DNA of 64,000 bases from Nostoc calcicola FACHB-3891 (lineage in GTDB: Bacteria; Cyanobacteriota; Cyanobacteriia; Cyanobacteriales; Nostocaceae). Location: positions 1 to 64,000 of the forward strand of contig NZ_JACJRQ010000010.1 in NCBI RefSeq assembly GCF_014697355.1, given 5' to 3'. The notes beneath the pieces are model-generated. The model made no database searches, had not been told where the DNA came from, and saw only the letters and a list, made by a program, of their open reading frames with translations. Made by a program: the position numbers and the translations under genes. Positions 1-9,559 of the stretch are shown one piece after another (positions within the stretch are counted from its first letter, which is position 1; every line of letters begins with the position of its first letter).

Positions 1-375
1 CCATTGAGAACTTGAATTTCTGGAGTGGGAGCAGGTTTAACTGTGCCACTGATGGCAAAGTCAAAGGGGCTTTCGTCAGTATCGTTGTTGCTGAAACTGA
101 GAGTGCCACCATAGGTGCCGGGTGTAGTGGTGCTGAGTGCAACCGTGATGGTGGTCGAAGCATTGGCAGCCACACTTGTAGGCAGAGTTCCCACTAAACT
201 AAAGCCGTTAGGAAGTTTGAGATTACTAAGGTTGAGTGCAGCGGTACCAGTATTCTTAATCGTAAAGGTTTTGGTCAGGCTATTGCCAACAATGATGTCA
301 CCAAAGTTAATGGCAGTTGTACTCCCATCTGTAATGTCAACAGTACCATTGAGAACTTGAATTTCTGGAGTGGGA
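1..375 (-). repeat. Domain repeat with 345-bp period inside the surface protein
   Basis: The segment coding for PTPEIQVLNG at 346-375 recurs almost unchanged at 1-30, exactly 345 bp (115 codons) away. It marks the junction between successive Ig-like choice-of-anchor domains. Further copies probably lie to the left of the window. Confidence 0.8.
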
Positions 376-1646
376 GTTTTAATGATTGGGGCTTCGTATG
401 CACCAATATCAATGACTGCGGTACCGTTACCATCGCCATCGTGAGGAACATTGTTAGTGATGTTATTGAAGGTATTAGAACCAGCATCAATAGCAGGACT
501 TCCAGCAAGGAGTGCAAAATTGGCTTTAGCTGCATCAACAAACAACGGATTTTTACCCAAAATATTCTGCAAAGTAAGAGTAGCTTTTGGATTATCCGAA
601 ACTTGAAAGAGATTCGAGTTATAAACAAGGTTGTGATCGAAAACTACATTTTTGGAGTATTTGATCAGATTGGCATTTTGATTGTCACTTGCATACATTA
701 TGTTGTTATATACATCTACATTTTCTGAGTAAGTGACAGCAATCTCTCCATGAGTTGTAAGAACACGAGCATTCTGGTAGGCTGTATTGTTGATAACGTC
801 TACATTTTTAGCTTTAAAAACGTTAATACCAGAGCCGCCATTATTGTAGGTGATGTTATTTTCAATTAAAGCTTTACCTGTATAGGGCACACCATTCTTA
901 GATCTTTCAACTGTGTCGAGCATAATACCATGCCCTTCAGTAATATCACCAGTCTCCCAAACAGGAACCAGGCTTTTATTATCGTAGGCAATGTTATCTC
1001 GAAAAATTATCCTGTAATCAGTAGTGTTATTATCATAGTTAAAACTACGGAGAGCCGTAATTCCCTGATTACCCCAAGTTGAATACCAAGCGTTTCCAGA
1101 TACAATATTTTTCTCAACAGTGATGTAGTCTGAATCACTGAATCCAATACCTGCACCTGAGAAATCACGGACTGTGTTGCCACTGATGACAATGTGATGA
1201 GGGTTAGTACCGCCTAGTCCTTGATTACTACCAATATTTACCATTATTCCATTGGCAGTTGTTTTAGGGTTTGATTTGCCTTGATCGGCGGATTTGTAAG
1301 CTTCTAGTGCATATTGTAAAGTGACATTTTTTCGATCGCCTTCTATATCAAGTCCTTCAACCCGCACGTATGATGAACTAAATATATTAATGCCACTTGC
1401 TGTAGTTTTGATTTTAGGTGTGTGTCCTGGATAAGCTTTGATTGTTGTCCAGTTGTCTGGAGAACCGTTTCTCCCGTATAGGTTTCCTCCTTTAGAATAA
1501 ACACCATCCATTATCAAGATGGTATCTCCGCCATTTATGGAAGTCGAGTAAAAAGCTTTGCTTATAGTCTTAAATGCAGTTGCTTCACTCAAACCATTAC
1601 TGCTATCATTACCTGTTGGAGAAACGTAGTATGTTTTGCCAGCCAT
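1..1646 (-). CDS. Parallel beta-helix surface protein with choice-of-anchor (Ig-like) repeats, 3' end cut by window
   Basis: This reading frame is open from an ATG at 1646 to the left edge of the window, so only the N-terminal ~548 residues are seen. The start MAGKTYYVSPTGNDSSNG and the following 'TAFKTI..A' pattern are typical of right-handed parallel beta-helix proteins of the DUF1565/pectate-lyase type. Many Asn-rich rungs follow (NTVRDFSGAGI, NNTAYQNARV, NNIMYASDNQ), ending in 'SPAIDAGS', a usual closing motif of this fold. Next comes an Ig-like domain starting PTPEIQVLNG, with 'INFGDIIVGNSLTKTFTIKN' and 'GTLSFSNND', as in choice-of-anchor D/HYDIN-type repeats, and a second copy begins at the window edge. 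No signal peptide is visible, so export by a type I or other C-terminal signal is possible (inference). The likely role is an extracellular or surface carbohydrate-binding or lyase-like protein. The specific substrate is unknown. Confidence 0.75.
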   Translation of the reverse strand, partial: MAGKTYYVSPTGNDSSNGLSEATAFKTISKAFYSTSINGGDTILIMDGVYSKGGNLYGRNGSPDNWTTIKAYPGHTPKIKTTASGINIFSSSYVRVEGLDIEGDRKNVTLQYALEAYKSADQGKSNPKTTANGIMVNIGSNQGLGGTNPHHIVISGNTVRDFSGAGIGFSDSDYITVEKNIVSGNAWYSTWGNQGITALRSFNYDNNTTDYRIIFRDNIAYDNKSLVPVWETGDITEGHGIMLDTVERSKNGVPYTGKALIENNITYNNGGSGINVFKAKNVDVINNTAYQNARVLTTHGEIAVTYSENVDVYNNIMYASDNQNANLIKYSKNVVFDHNLVYNSNLFQVSDNPKATLTLQNILGKNPLFVDAAKANFALLAGSPAIDAGSNTFNNITNNVPHDGDGNGTAVIDIGAYEAPIIKTPTPEIQVLNGTVDITDGSTTAINFGDIIVGNSLTKTFTIKNTGTAALNLSNLKLPNGFSLVGTLPTSVAANASTTITVALSTTTPGTYGGTLSFSNNDTDESPFDFAISGTVKPAPTPEIQVLN

Positions 1647-2509
1647 AGATTTACTCCGAATATATGTAAGAAAATTGGTAGTAGACTCTTAGCAACTGTG
1701 TTAATTGCCAAGAGTAGAAGGATGATTTGTTTTGAGTATTGAGGACACTCATAGTTGTCCGATCGCAATTTGAAATTGCGCCGGTTGTAAAAACGCTGTT
1801 GTTAAACGGAAATTTTTTCTAGTGTCAACCGCTGATGCTTAAACAGGGGTGTTGATACCGTCAATCGTCAGGGTGTTGTTGGGGGTAATCGGACGATTAG
1901 CGTCTGTGTTTGAGTCGATCGCTTTGGAGTCGAATCAAATCGAATCTCCACCGCGTAGGCGCAGCCTAAACTAGGCATCGCTGGTACTATATTTCGATAC
2001 AGCGCTCGTATTTGGTATGTAATTCCTCTGAACTTTATCCGTTGTCTGAGGTCAGAAGCTGCCAAATCGGCATGGTAAAGCGCACCCCTGGCTGATAACT
2101 GGGGACTTAAAGTTACAGTGGTCAAAGCTGAATAGTTTCAAACTTTAGTAGGTTGACCCCTTAAGTTAAAGAGACTAATGTAACAACTTAGTCAAACCTG
2201 TTTTAATCTGTGTAAGCGAGTTTTGTTAACTCAATTTAGACTAACCTTCACAAACAGTGATTGATATCAGTGAATACTCAGATTTTTGTTAGATTTTTTA
2301 CAACAAAAGGCAAAAAAGTATGGAAATTTGGTGGTAATTGCTGTTAACTTTCAATCTGAAGAGGTCTTGATACAAGGATTTGATGAAGTTTGTCTCAATT
2401 GAGTCAGGGTGGTTGACAAGGAATTAGTTATCGTCAAGTCGCACCGGAGGCTAAAATCAATTGGAAGCGATCGCCAAGCAACTAACTTCTCGCCAGTCAT
2501 CTTCATAAT
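1647..2509. other. Intergenic region without an intact gene
   Basis: This stretch separates the surface protein from thiD. It holds a decayed 3' gene end (1839-2125, listed separately), which includes a degenerate copy of a dispersed cyanobacterial repeat near 1956-1990 (core GTAGGCGCAGCC ... AGGCATCGCT). No other convincing reading frame or RNA was seen. The part from 2130 to 2509 is presumably the thiD upstream region. Confidence 0.5.
1839..2125 (-). pseudogene. Remnant of a gene 3' end
   Basis: Reading leftward, one frame carries AVEIRFDS and a second, shifted frame continues with SKAIDSNTDANRPITP and ends TLTIDGINTPV followed by a stop at 1839. A TGA interrupts the second frame just upstream. 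The two halves read as one sentence only if a frameshift near 1930 is allowed, which suggests a decayed gene rather than the 85-residue frame that can be drawn at 1868-2125. The parent family was not recognised. The low complexity of the ending resembles the C-termini of secreted repeat proteins. Confidence 0.35.
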
Positions 2510-3331
2510 ATGAACGCTCAAATAAACTCCAGAGTACCTGTTGCTTTAACCATTGCTGGTTCAGATAGCGGTGGCGGTGCAGGAATTCAAGCTGATTTAC
2601 GCACCTTTGCTTTTCACTGTGTCCACGGTACTAGCGCCATAACCTGCGTCACGGCACAAAACACTCTTGGGGTTAACAGGGTTGATGCCATGCCAACAGA
2701 AGCTGTTATAGCCCAAATTCAGGCAGTAGTTGAAGATATTGGCGCACAAGCAGCTAAAACGGGAATGTTGCTGAATCAAGAAATTATCTTTGCTGTTGCC
2801 CAGCAAGTAGAAGCTTTACAAATCCATAACCTGGTAGTCGATCCAGTAATGGTGTCACGTACTGGGGCACAATTGATTGATAATGATGCTGTGAAGACTC
2901 TGTGTTATGCCCTTATACCCAAAGCAGCTATCATCACCCCCAATCGCTACGAAGCCCAGATTTTGAGCGGTTTAGAAATTCATTCCTTGGAAGATATGCA
3001 AGCCGCTGCTGAAATTATTCACAAGACCTTACGGACAAAGGCTGTTTTGGTCAAGGGTGGAGGTATGCAAGGAAATTTGCGTGGCGTTGATATTTGGTTT
3101 GATGGGGAAAAGTTGGAAGTTTTGACTTGCCAGCAAGTAGAGACAACAAACACCCACGGTACTGGTTGTACACTATCAGCTGCGATCGCTGCTAATCTGG
3201 CAAAGGGAAAAAACTTGTGGCAGGCGGTGCAACAAGCAAAGGAATATGTAACCACTGCCCTGACTTACGCCTTAGATATTGGCGAAGGGCAAGGTCCTGT
3301 GGGACACTTCTTCCCATTGTTACGAAACTAA
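2510..3331 (+). CDS. thiD: Hydroxymethylpyrimidine/phosphomethylpyrimidine kinase ThiD
   Basis: This 273-residue protein phosphorylates HMP and then HMP-phosphate with ATP, giving HMP diphosphate for thiamin synthesis in the cytoplasm. The N-terminal substrate loop AGSDSGGGAGIQADL (16-30) is the ThiD hallmark. The C-terminal anion-hole motif HGTGC (216-220) supplies the conserved cysteine and sits in the ribokinase-fold position. Length matches the family (about 265-275). The start is ATG 2510; no TPP riboswitch was recognised upstream. The gene stands alone: the next gene begins about 190 bp after its stop, beyond a clear terminator. Confidence 0.95.
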   Translation: MNAQINSRVPVALTIAGSDSGGGAGIQADLRTFAFHCVHGTSAITCVTAQNTLGVNRVDAMPTEAVIAQIQAVVEDIGAQAAKTGMLLNQEIIFAVAQQVEALQIHNLVVDPVMVSRTGAQLIDNDAVKTLCYALIPKAAIITPNRYEAQILSGLEIHSLEDMQAAAEIIHKTLRTKAVLVKGGGMQGNLRGVDIWFDGEKLEVLTCQQVETTNTHGTGCTLSAAIAANLAKGKNLWQAVQQAKEYVTTALTYALDIGEGQGPVGHFFPLLRN

Positions 3332-3385
3332 TGTCAGTAGTCATTTGTCATTCGCACAGGACAAATGACAAATGACAAATGACCA
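3332..3385. repeat. ATGACAA-type heptamer repeat with inverted arms
   Basis: The sequence after thiD holds GTCATTTGTCATT and then three copies of the 7-mer ATGACAA in inverted orientation. The same heptamer family recurs at 41368-41396 and 55030-55100. Confidence 0.7.
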
Positions 3386-3411
3386 TATCCCAAATGTAAA
3401 TAAAAAATCTT

Positions 3412-3429
3412 TGCCGTCTCGGCATTTTT
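3412..3429 (+). terminator. Rho-independent terminator of thiD
   Basis: A short hairpin TGCCG-TCT-CGGCA is followed directly by five T residues and preceded by an A-run. It lies 80 bp after the thiD stop and fits an intrinsic terminator. Confidence 0.7.
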
Positions 3430-3519
3430 CTATTATTCTTGGGCATAGTTTCAGGGCTGACTTTCTCTGTTAGCATCTCTGTACGATCTAATCACTTTGA
3501 TTTTTAATACCAAGCCCCA

Positions 3520-4101
3520 ATGCGAACAACCACAGGTTCTGTTCACAGGAATTCGTCAACACGGACTAGTCAAGCGTACCCTCCCTCTGTACCACTATCT
3601 GTATACCGGGAATTGTCAATGGAGTTGCAAGCAACTCAGGCAAAGTTAGATGCAATCACCACTAAAAATCAGGAATTAACACAAGAAAATCAACTACTAC
3701 GCCAAGAAATTACCAAAGTTGTTGAGTCTTTTTCACACTTGCAAAATTTTGTAGATTCCTATGGGATGTTTGAACACCAAGCTTCCCAAGGTTCTAGCAA
3801 CGTTAAAAGCCCCCCTAAGCAGCCAGTAACACAAGCGCCTCCACCTCAACAGGTTTCTCGTGCGCGTCCACCTCAAAAAAACCGCCAGGAGTTTTCTACA
3901 CCCATAAGGGAAATGAAATTCTCCACACCAGATTCAGTTTTTATAGAAGAACAAGAAGTAACTTATTATCCTACTGCTGAGCCAGATGCCAAGGAACTTA
4001 GCGGCTGGTGGTTAATTATTACCATCTTGTTGATTATGCTTACAGCCTTTACTGCTGGGTATTTAGTTGTGCGTCCCTTGTTTGAACATCAAAAATCTTA
4101 A
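3520..4101 (+). CDS. Coiled-coil, single-pass membrane protein of unknown function
   Basis: The family was not recognised. Residues about 30-75 (ELSMELQATQAKLDAITTKN and on) have the heptad pattern of a coiled coil. Residues 95-125 are Pro/Gln rich and probably disordered. A strong membrane segment lies near the C-terminus at about 163-184, preceded by GWW and followed by VRPLF. This suggests a tail-anchored type protein with its coiled coil in the cytoplasm (inference). The start is ATG 3520; the nearest neighbours are thiD behind a terminator and glnB 500 bp downstream, so it is likely monocistronic. It may be a structural or scaffolding protein; no catalytic motif is visible. Confidence 0.7.
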   Translation: MRTTTGSVHRNSSTRTSQAYPPSVPLSVYRELSMELQATQAKLDAITTKNQELTQENQLLRQEITKVVESFSHLQNFVDSYGMFEHQASQGSSNVKSPPKQPVTQAPPPQQVSRARPPQKNRQEFSTPIREMKFSTPDSVFIEEQEVTYYPTAEPDAKELSGWWLIITILLIMLTAFTAGYLVVRPLFEHQKS

Positions 4102-4943
<842 letters not shown>

Positions 4944-4949
4944 AAAAAA

Positions 4950-5052
4950 GTTAGGAGTTAAGAGTTAGGAGTGAAGAGTTAGGAGTTATTATTCTTAAAT
5001 TCGCAACTCATAACTTTTAACTCTTAACTTTTAATTCCTAACTCTTAACTCT
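4950..5052. repeat. STRR heptamer block (TTAGGAG / AACTCCT), inverted arms
   Basis: The left arm consists of imperfect copies of GTTAGGAGTTA and the right arm of the reverse complement, so the block can fold into a long hairpin between the convergent glnB and rdgB genes. The right arm overlaps the last codons of rdgB. Confidence 0.8.
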
Positions 5053-5613
5053 TTCCAGTTGCGGAAGTAAAGCTGTAAAAGCCTTACCTCGATGGCTAAT
5101 TGATCCCTTTAACTCCCGTCTCATTTCGGCAAAAGTCAATTGCAACTCTTGCACGTAAAAAATTGGATCGTAGCCAAATCCACCATCACCACGAGGGGCA
5201 TGAAGAATTTCGCCACGACAAATACCTTCAGATTGTAATGCGATCGCACCATCCGGACGAGCGATCGCCACTACACAAACAAATTGGGCTTGGCGATTGA
5301 CTTCGTTACCTAATTCTTCAAGTAACCTAGCAATGCGTTCTGAGTCTGTTTTAGCGTAGCGTGCCGAATACACGCCTGGTGCGCCATTCAAAGCATCTAC
5401 TTCTAAACCAGAATCATCTGCTATGGCCCAGTTTCCTGTGGCTTTGGCAATTTGGGACGCTTTGAGACAGGCATTCGCGGCAAAGGTTTCCCCTGTCTCT
5501 TCAATCTCTAATTCTTCAGGTTTGAGAATTAATTCCCAGCCAGAATTTGCCAGGTAAGCTTGCATTTCGCGCAACTTACCTGGATTTCCTGTGGCTACTA
5601 CTAGTAATGTCAT
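5038..5613 (-). CDS. rdgB: XTP/dITP pyrophosphatase (RdgB/HAM1)
   Basis: This 191-residue house-cleaning enzyme hydrolyses dITP, dXTP and ITP to monophosphates, keeping damaged purines out of DNA and RNA. The substrate and metal motifs are present: TGNPGKLREM (8-17), ADDSGLEVDALNGAPGVYSA (around 65-84) and SHRGKAF near the C-terminus. Length fits the family. The start is ATG 5613. The last residues VKS and the TAG stop are supplied by the heptamer repeat that invades the 3' end, so the C-terminal tail differs from what an uninterrupted gene would encode; the catalytic core is intact. It is convergent with glnB. Confidence 0.93.
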   Translation of the reverse strand: MTLLVVATGNPGKLREMQAYLANSGWELILKPEELEIEETGETFAANACLKASQIAKATGNWAIADDSGLEVDALNGAPGVYSARYAKTDSERIARLLEELGNEVNRQAQFVCVVAIARPDGAIALQSEGICRGEILHAPRGDGGFGYDPIFYVQELQLTFAEMRRELKGSISHRGKAFTALLPQLERVKS

Positions 5614-5625
5614 GAATTTGAAATA

Positions 5626-5713
5626 TCAGTTAGGAGTTAGGAGTGATGAGTTATCAGTTAGGAGTTAGGAGTTATGAGTTATTTATTCCTAACTCCTAAC
5701 TCTCAACTCCTCA
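5626..5713. repeat. STRR heptamer block between rdgB and the phosphohexomutase gene
   Basis: Copies of the 7-mer TTAGGAG (5628-5672) are followed by the reverse complement (5685-5713), again giving a foldable inverted pair in the short gap between two co-oriented genes. Confidence 0.75.
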
Positions 5714-5719
5714 CTAATT

Positions 5720-7156
5720 TTACTCCGCCCAGTGTTTTGCCCAAGCAAGAGTTTGATGCACTTGCTCAAGTGTTGGCGCTTCGCAGTAAAGGCGTAAAAC
5801 TGGTTCAGTTCCGCTAAAGCGAATCATTAACCAGCTTTTATCGGCGAGGCGATACTTGTAGCCGTCAATTGTTTGGCAATCAATTACTGCTTTACCAGCA
5901 ATTTCTGTTAAAGGTTTGGTTTGGAGTTGTTGCAAAAGACGCGATCGCACTTCCATACTGGCTAAGGGTAAATCAATGCGATCGTATGCTGAGTTAAATC
6001 CCGTTTGTTCCTGCAAGTGGCGATAATATTCACCTAAATCTAAACCAGATTCCACGATCGCCTCTAGCACATACAATGCTGATAGCAGTGCGTCACGTTC
6101 GGGAATATGGCTACCATAGCCGATACCTCCCGACTCTTCGCCACCCAACAAAACTTCTGCGGCTAACATTCTGTCAGCGATATATTTATAACCAACTGCT
6201 GTTTCAAATACTGACAGTTGATGTAGTGCTGCCACAAGGGGTATTAAGTCGGAACCACTGACAGTTTTGACTATTTCACCCTTAAAGTCCCGTCGTAGGG
6301 TTAAGTGGTCGATTAGTATGGGAATCAACACCTGGGAACTCAAGAAGTTAGCTTCCCCGTCTACAGCGGCGATGCGATCGCAATCTCCATCAAAGACCAA
6401 TCCTACAGACAAACTGGATTTATTGGTTTCTCGGTGAGTTTTGATAACTTCAAATAGCTGGGAAAGGTATTTAGGCAAAGGTTCCGGCGCACCACCACCA
6501 AATAAGGGGTCGCGTTCGCTGTTGATTTCTATGACCTTATCGCCTAGAAGTTGTGCCAACCCGCCAGCCGCAGCACCATGCATGACATCGGCAAATACCG
6601 TTAGTTTACCAGAGGCGATCGCTTCTCTAATTTTGGCAATATCAACTTTGCGTTCGAGTGCTTGGGTGTAACTCGGCCAAGGATCGAACTTCTCTTGTTT
6701 ACCTGGAGTAGCTGCGGGTGGTACTCCTTCGGTCAACAGTGCTTCTATCTCTTGTGTAACTTCTGGCGACACCGAGCCACCAAAATATCCCTTGACTTTT
6801 AAACCTAAATATGCGCCCGGATTATGACTGGCTGTAATTACTAGTGCGCCTAAGGCATTGAGTTGTTTTGCTGCCCAACTAAAAGCCGGGGTTGGGGCAT
6901 AGGTTTCACTGAGTAAAACATCAAATCCCACAGCGGTGACAGCATCGGCCACAGCACGAGCAAAGTCTTCTGCCATAAATCGGCGATCGTAACCGACAAT
7001 TATTGTCCGGCTACCCACCGTAGAATAGTATGTATTATATAGTACTTTTGCAGCGACTGGCGCGACTAGGGCTAGGCGTTCAAAGGTGAACTCATCTCCA
7101 ATTACGCCCCGCCAGCCGTCTGTACCAAACTTGATTGAGTTAGCTACAACTGCCAT
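5720..7156 (-). CDS. Phosphoglucomutase/phosphomannomutase family protein
   Basis: This 478-residue alpha-D-phosphohexomutase interconverts sugar 1- and 6-phosphates. All four family loops are present: the phosphoserine loop TASHNPG with Ser110, the metal loop DGDCDR (256-261), the sugar-recognition loop GGEESGG (338-344) and the phosphate-binding loop RFSGTEP (446-452). The sugar loop reads GEESGG rather than the GEMSGH usual in phosphoglucosamine mutase, and the length is that of cyanobacterial phosphoglucomutase/phosphomannomutase. Whether it prefers glucose or mannose phosphate cannot be told from sequence alone. The start is ATG 7156. It lies upstream of rdgB, about 100 bp away across a repeat, in the same direction. 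Confidence 0.92.
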   Translation of the reverse strand: MAVVANSIKFGTDGWRGVIGDEFTFERLALVAPVAAKVLYNTYYSTVGSRTIIVGYDRRFMAEDFARAVADAVTAVGFDVLLSETYAPTPAFSWAAKQLNALGALVITASHNPGAYLGLKVKGYFGGSVSPEVTQEIEALLTEGVPPAATPGKQEKFDPWPSYTQALERKVDIAKIREAIASGKLTVFADVMHGAAAGGLAQLLGDKVIEINSERDPLFGGGAPEPLPKYLSQLFEVIKTHRETNKSSLSVGLVFDGDCDRIAAVDGEANFLSSQVLIPILIDHLTLRRDFKGEIVKTVSGSDLIPLVAALHQLSVFETAVGYKYIADRMLAAEVLLGGEESGGIGYGSHIPERDALLSALYVLEAIVESGLDLGEYYRHLQEQTGFNSAYDRIDLPLASMEVRSRLLQQLQTKPLTEIAGKAVIDCQTIDGYKYRLADKSWLMIRFSGTEPVLRLYCEAPTLEQVHQTLAWAKHWAE

Positions 7157-7507
7157 CTAGGTATCCTAACTGTCTACCTGAGGATTCTAGCATTTATACA
7201 GTATCTAAAGTAAAAAAAGAATATAGTATTAACATGTAGTAGTAATACTTAAGCGTTTCAGCACAACAGTGAGCAAATTTGTACATATACAGGTGTGTAG
7301 ACGTAGCCTGTTTTAGACATCGCTTCTATAACTTCAAAAATAAATTAAAGTATAAACCTAATCGTTTACTATATCCATAAACCAAGTCTTTGTCCAGACT
7401 ATATTGACATTATTTTGTATCAATGAAGTCACTTCGATTTACTCAATGTAGTTGATTTTTCATATACATGTGTATTAATATTTTAGCCAAATCAACTAAA
7501 ATTTTAG
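7157..7507. other. Divergent intergenic region with a repeat fragment
   Basis: AT-rich spacer between two divergent genes. Around 7289-7322 there is a degenerate copy of the dispersed repeat GTAGACGTAGCC ... AGACATCGCTTC, related to copies near 1960 and 18895. No gene or RNA was recognised. Confidence 0.5.
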
Positions 7508-8827
7508 ATGAGGCAATTAGTGTTCTTATTCAGAATTATAAAGATCAAGACTTTATTTTTTACAGCATTAACTGGAGTGACTTTACTATCTAGTTATTCT
7601 GAAATAGCACAGACAACCTCGGTTACTAACTCTGGTTCTTCTAGAATACTAAAAGAAGCCGGAGTGACTAATAAAATGAATTGGGGATTGAGAGCAGCTT
7701 CTCCACCTGTTAGTTTCACAGATACTTTTAATACGCCAAAAGGCTTTTGTACAAATTTAATAGACTTACTAGAAAAATATTTAATAGATAAACAAGAGGA
7801 TATACAAAGCCTTATTAAAGAACATATTTTTGGCAATATTTTACCTATTACTGTTCTAGAAAAACAAATACCTGAAAATGAAAAAAATAACAAAGAATGG
7901 ATATTTATTTTATTGGCATTCTTAGGTATAGCAACAGTATCTTGTTTAATTTTGATAGGTTATATATATTGGGTTAGACGACAAAATTTTCTATCACAAA
8001 CTAAGCCTAATCCTGACCCAAAAACTCCTACATTTACTCATGGCTATGCTTTACTTATTGGTGTTGGAGACTCTGCTTATCAACCTTTGTCTTTACCAGT
8101 GACTGTCAAAGATGTTCAAGCACTTCATCAAGTTTTAATTGACCCCAATTTTTGTGCTTATCCTAATGAATCAGAGCATGTGCGGCTGTTATACGATCAA
8201 GAAGCTACACGCAGTAAAATTTTGGAACAATTGAACTGGCTCAAAGAACAAGCAGAAGCTAACCCAAAAGCTACGGTAGTTGTTTACTATTCAGGGCATG
8301 GGTGGTTTAGTAGAAGTCAAAATCGTTACTATTTGTTACCACATGATATTAATCCTTTCGACCTGGAAAACTCATCTTTAAGTGCAGAAGAATTTACTAA
8401 TGCTTTGCGCCAGATAAAATCTGAACGACTTCTGGTTATCATTGATAGTTGTCATGCAGCAGGAATGGCAACGGCTAAAAAAATTCCTTCTGACTTTGAG
8501 GAAATTCCTATTCCAAAGAGTGTCATTAATGACTTAAAACAAGGTAAGGGTCGGGTAGTTTTTACTTCATCTCAAGGAGAGGAAAGCTCCTGGATTAGGC
8601 CTGATAAACAAATGAGTATTTACACTTACCATCTCATTGAAGCGATGAAGGGAGAAGCCAATCAGGCTCATGAAAATTTTGTCAAGATTTCTCATTTAAT
8701 GAAACATCTTAGTGAGAAAGTACCTAATAGCGCTCGTATTTTGTGTCAAAAAGAACAGACACCTTATTTCAGCGTTGAATCTGAAGACTTTCCTGTTGCT
8801 TTATTTACTAAAAGGTCGCCATCCTAG
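7508..8827 (+). CDS. Membrane-anchored caspase-family protease (orthocaspase, peptidase C14)
   Basis: A 439-residue protein with a C-terminal caspase-like domain (about 178-420). The catalytic dyad is visible: His264 in YYSGHGW and Cys315 in IIDSCHAAGM. The domain opens with the usual HGYALLIGVGDSAY and VKDVQALHQVL. A membrane segment at about 131-155 (WIFILLAFLGIATVSCLILI) precedes it, and a hydrophobic stretch near residue 15-30 may act as a signal. Orthocaspases cleave after Arg/Lys and are linked with stress responses and cell death in filamentous cyanobacteria (family knowledge). Residues 58-92 (GLRAASPPVSF ... PKGFCTNLIDLLEKYL) resemble the first strands of a family-3 solute-binding protein, which is too short to be a full sensor. 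The start is ATG 7508. It appears monocistronic. Confidence 0.85.
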   Translation: MRQLVFLFRIIKIKTLFFTALTGVTLLSSYSEIAQTTSVTNSGSSRILKEAGVTNKMNWGLRAASPPVSFTDTFNTPKGFCTNLIDLLEKYLIDKQEDIQSLIKEHIFGNILPITVLEKQIPENEKNNKEWIFILLAFLGIATVSCLILIGYIYWVRRQNFLSQTKPNPDPKTPTFTHGYALLIGVGDSAYQPLSLPVTVKDVQALHQVLIDPNFCAYPNESEHVRLLYDQEATRSKILEQLNWLKEQAEANPKATVVVYYSGHGWFSRSQNRYYLLPHDINPFDLENSSLSAEEFTNALRQIKSERLLVIIDSCHAAGMATAKKIPSDFEEIPIPKSVINDLKQGKGRVVFTSSQGEESSWIRPDKQMSIYTYHLIEAMKGEANQAHENFVKISHLMKHLSEKVPNSARILCQKEQTPYFSVESEDFPVALFTKRSPS

Positions 8828-9000
8828 CAAAATGACAAGGGGTCTGAAGTGATCGCCTAATTAATAATTACCTAAAATCTGTTTGTAAATTAAATTTTGC
8901 TATCAGATAGCACGAATATTGTTTTGATGATTTGCCATTATTAGCGATCGCCAGCATACACAAGCAGCAATCATGTCAATATTTATATACAAACATTAAT

Positions 9001-9030
9001 AATCCTTAATAGTAAAGACTATTAAGGATT
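9001..9030. terminator. Perfect 12-bp hairpin between convergent genes
   Basis: AATCCTTAATAG (9001-9012) pairs perfectly with CTATTAAGGATT (9019-9030) around the loop TAAAGA. It sits between the convergent orthocaspase and ParR-like genes and could end transcription from either side, though no T-run follows. Confidence 0.5.
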
Positions 9031-9071
9031 GATGACAAGAGCAAAAAACTGCTCAAAAACTTGATTTTTCC

Positions 9072-9554
9072 TTAAAAATCATCGAGAAACTGACTAAGGC
9101 GACTAATTACAGGGTCAACCTCTTGAGGAGGGGCAGGAACAGTATAAGAAGTATTATTGACTACTTCTACTTGACTTGGAGACTGAATTAGCGATCGCTC
9201 ATTGACTATGAGTGCCAGTTGTGCAACTTGTTGAGAAAGTTGCAATAAATGGTGTTCCAACGCCTCCAAACGATTAGATCCCTTGGCAAAAAAACGTTCC
9301 TCAAGGCCAGCTACTTGACGTTGCAGCTCACCGAGTTGTTGTTCAATCGGTGTTGTTGCTGCTGCTGTTTTTGGAGCAGGTCGTACAGATTCCGGTACAC
9401 ATAAGGATTGCCACAGGGCTTCTTTACATAGGTCACTGAAAGTTTTTTCGGGTTGTTTCTCCAAATAACTTTCCACTTGTGCTAACAAGCTTTCATCAGC
9501 AAGCCCTGGGTTGAACGTGACGGATTTAACTACCTTTTTTGACCATTGGAACAT
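9072..9554 (-). CDS. Small ParR-like partner of the actin-like ATPase
   Basis: A 160-residue protein encoded 5 bp after the ParM-like gene. The N-terminal part (about 10-55: VKSVTFNPGLADESLLAQVE ... TFSDLCKEALWQSL) could form a small DNA-binding fold of ribbon-helix-helix type, as in plasmid ParR. Residues 70-125 are Gln/Leu rich with heptads (LQRQVAGLEERF, HHLLQLSQQVAQL), suggesting a coiled coil. The C-terminus ends with SRLSQFLDDF, an acidic, hydrophobic tail like those with which ParR proteins contact ParM filaments. The function is inferred from position and layout; no direct family signature was seen. The start is ATG 9554. Confidence 0.6.
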   Translation of the reverse strand: MFQWSKKVVKSVTFNPGLADESLLAQVESYLEKQPEKTFSDLCKEALWQSLCVPESVRPAPKTAAATTPIEQQLGELQRQVAGLEERFFAKGSNRLEALEHHLLQLSQQVAQLALIVNERSLIQSPSQVEVVNNTSYTVPAPPQEVDPVISRLSQFLDDF

Positions 9555-9559
9555 TAGTT

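Noticed and set aside
275..628. Apparent 117-residue minus-strand frame in the surface-protein region
   Set aside because: It overlaps the true beta-helix frame on the same strand in another phase and has low-complexity Leu/Met-rich content.
2380..2509. TPP riboswitch upstream of thiD
   Set aside because: The conserved CUGAGA and ACCUGAU-type core elements were not recognised in this region.
5000..5050. Heptamer arrays such as TTAGGAG read as CRISPR or as regulatory iterons
   Set aside because: The period is 7 bp with no spacers, and the arrays occur next to unrelated genes in both directions. They are STRR repeats.
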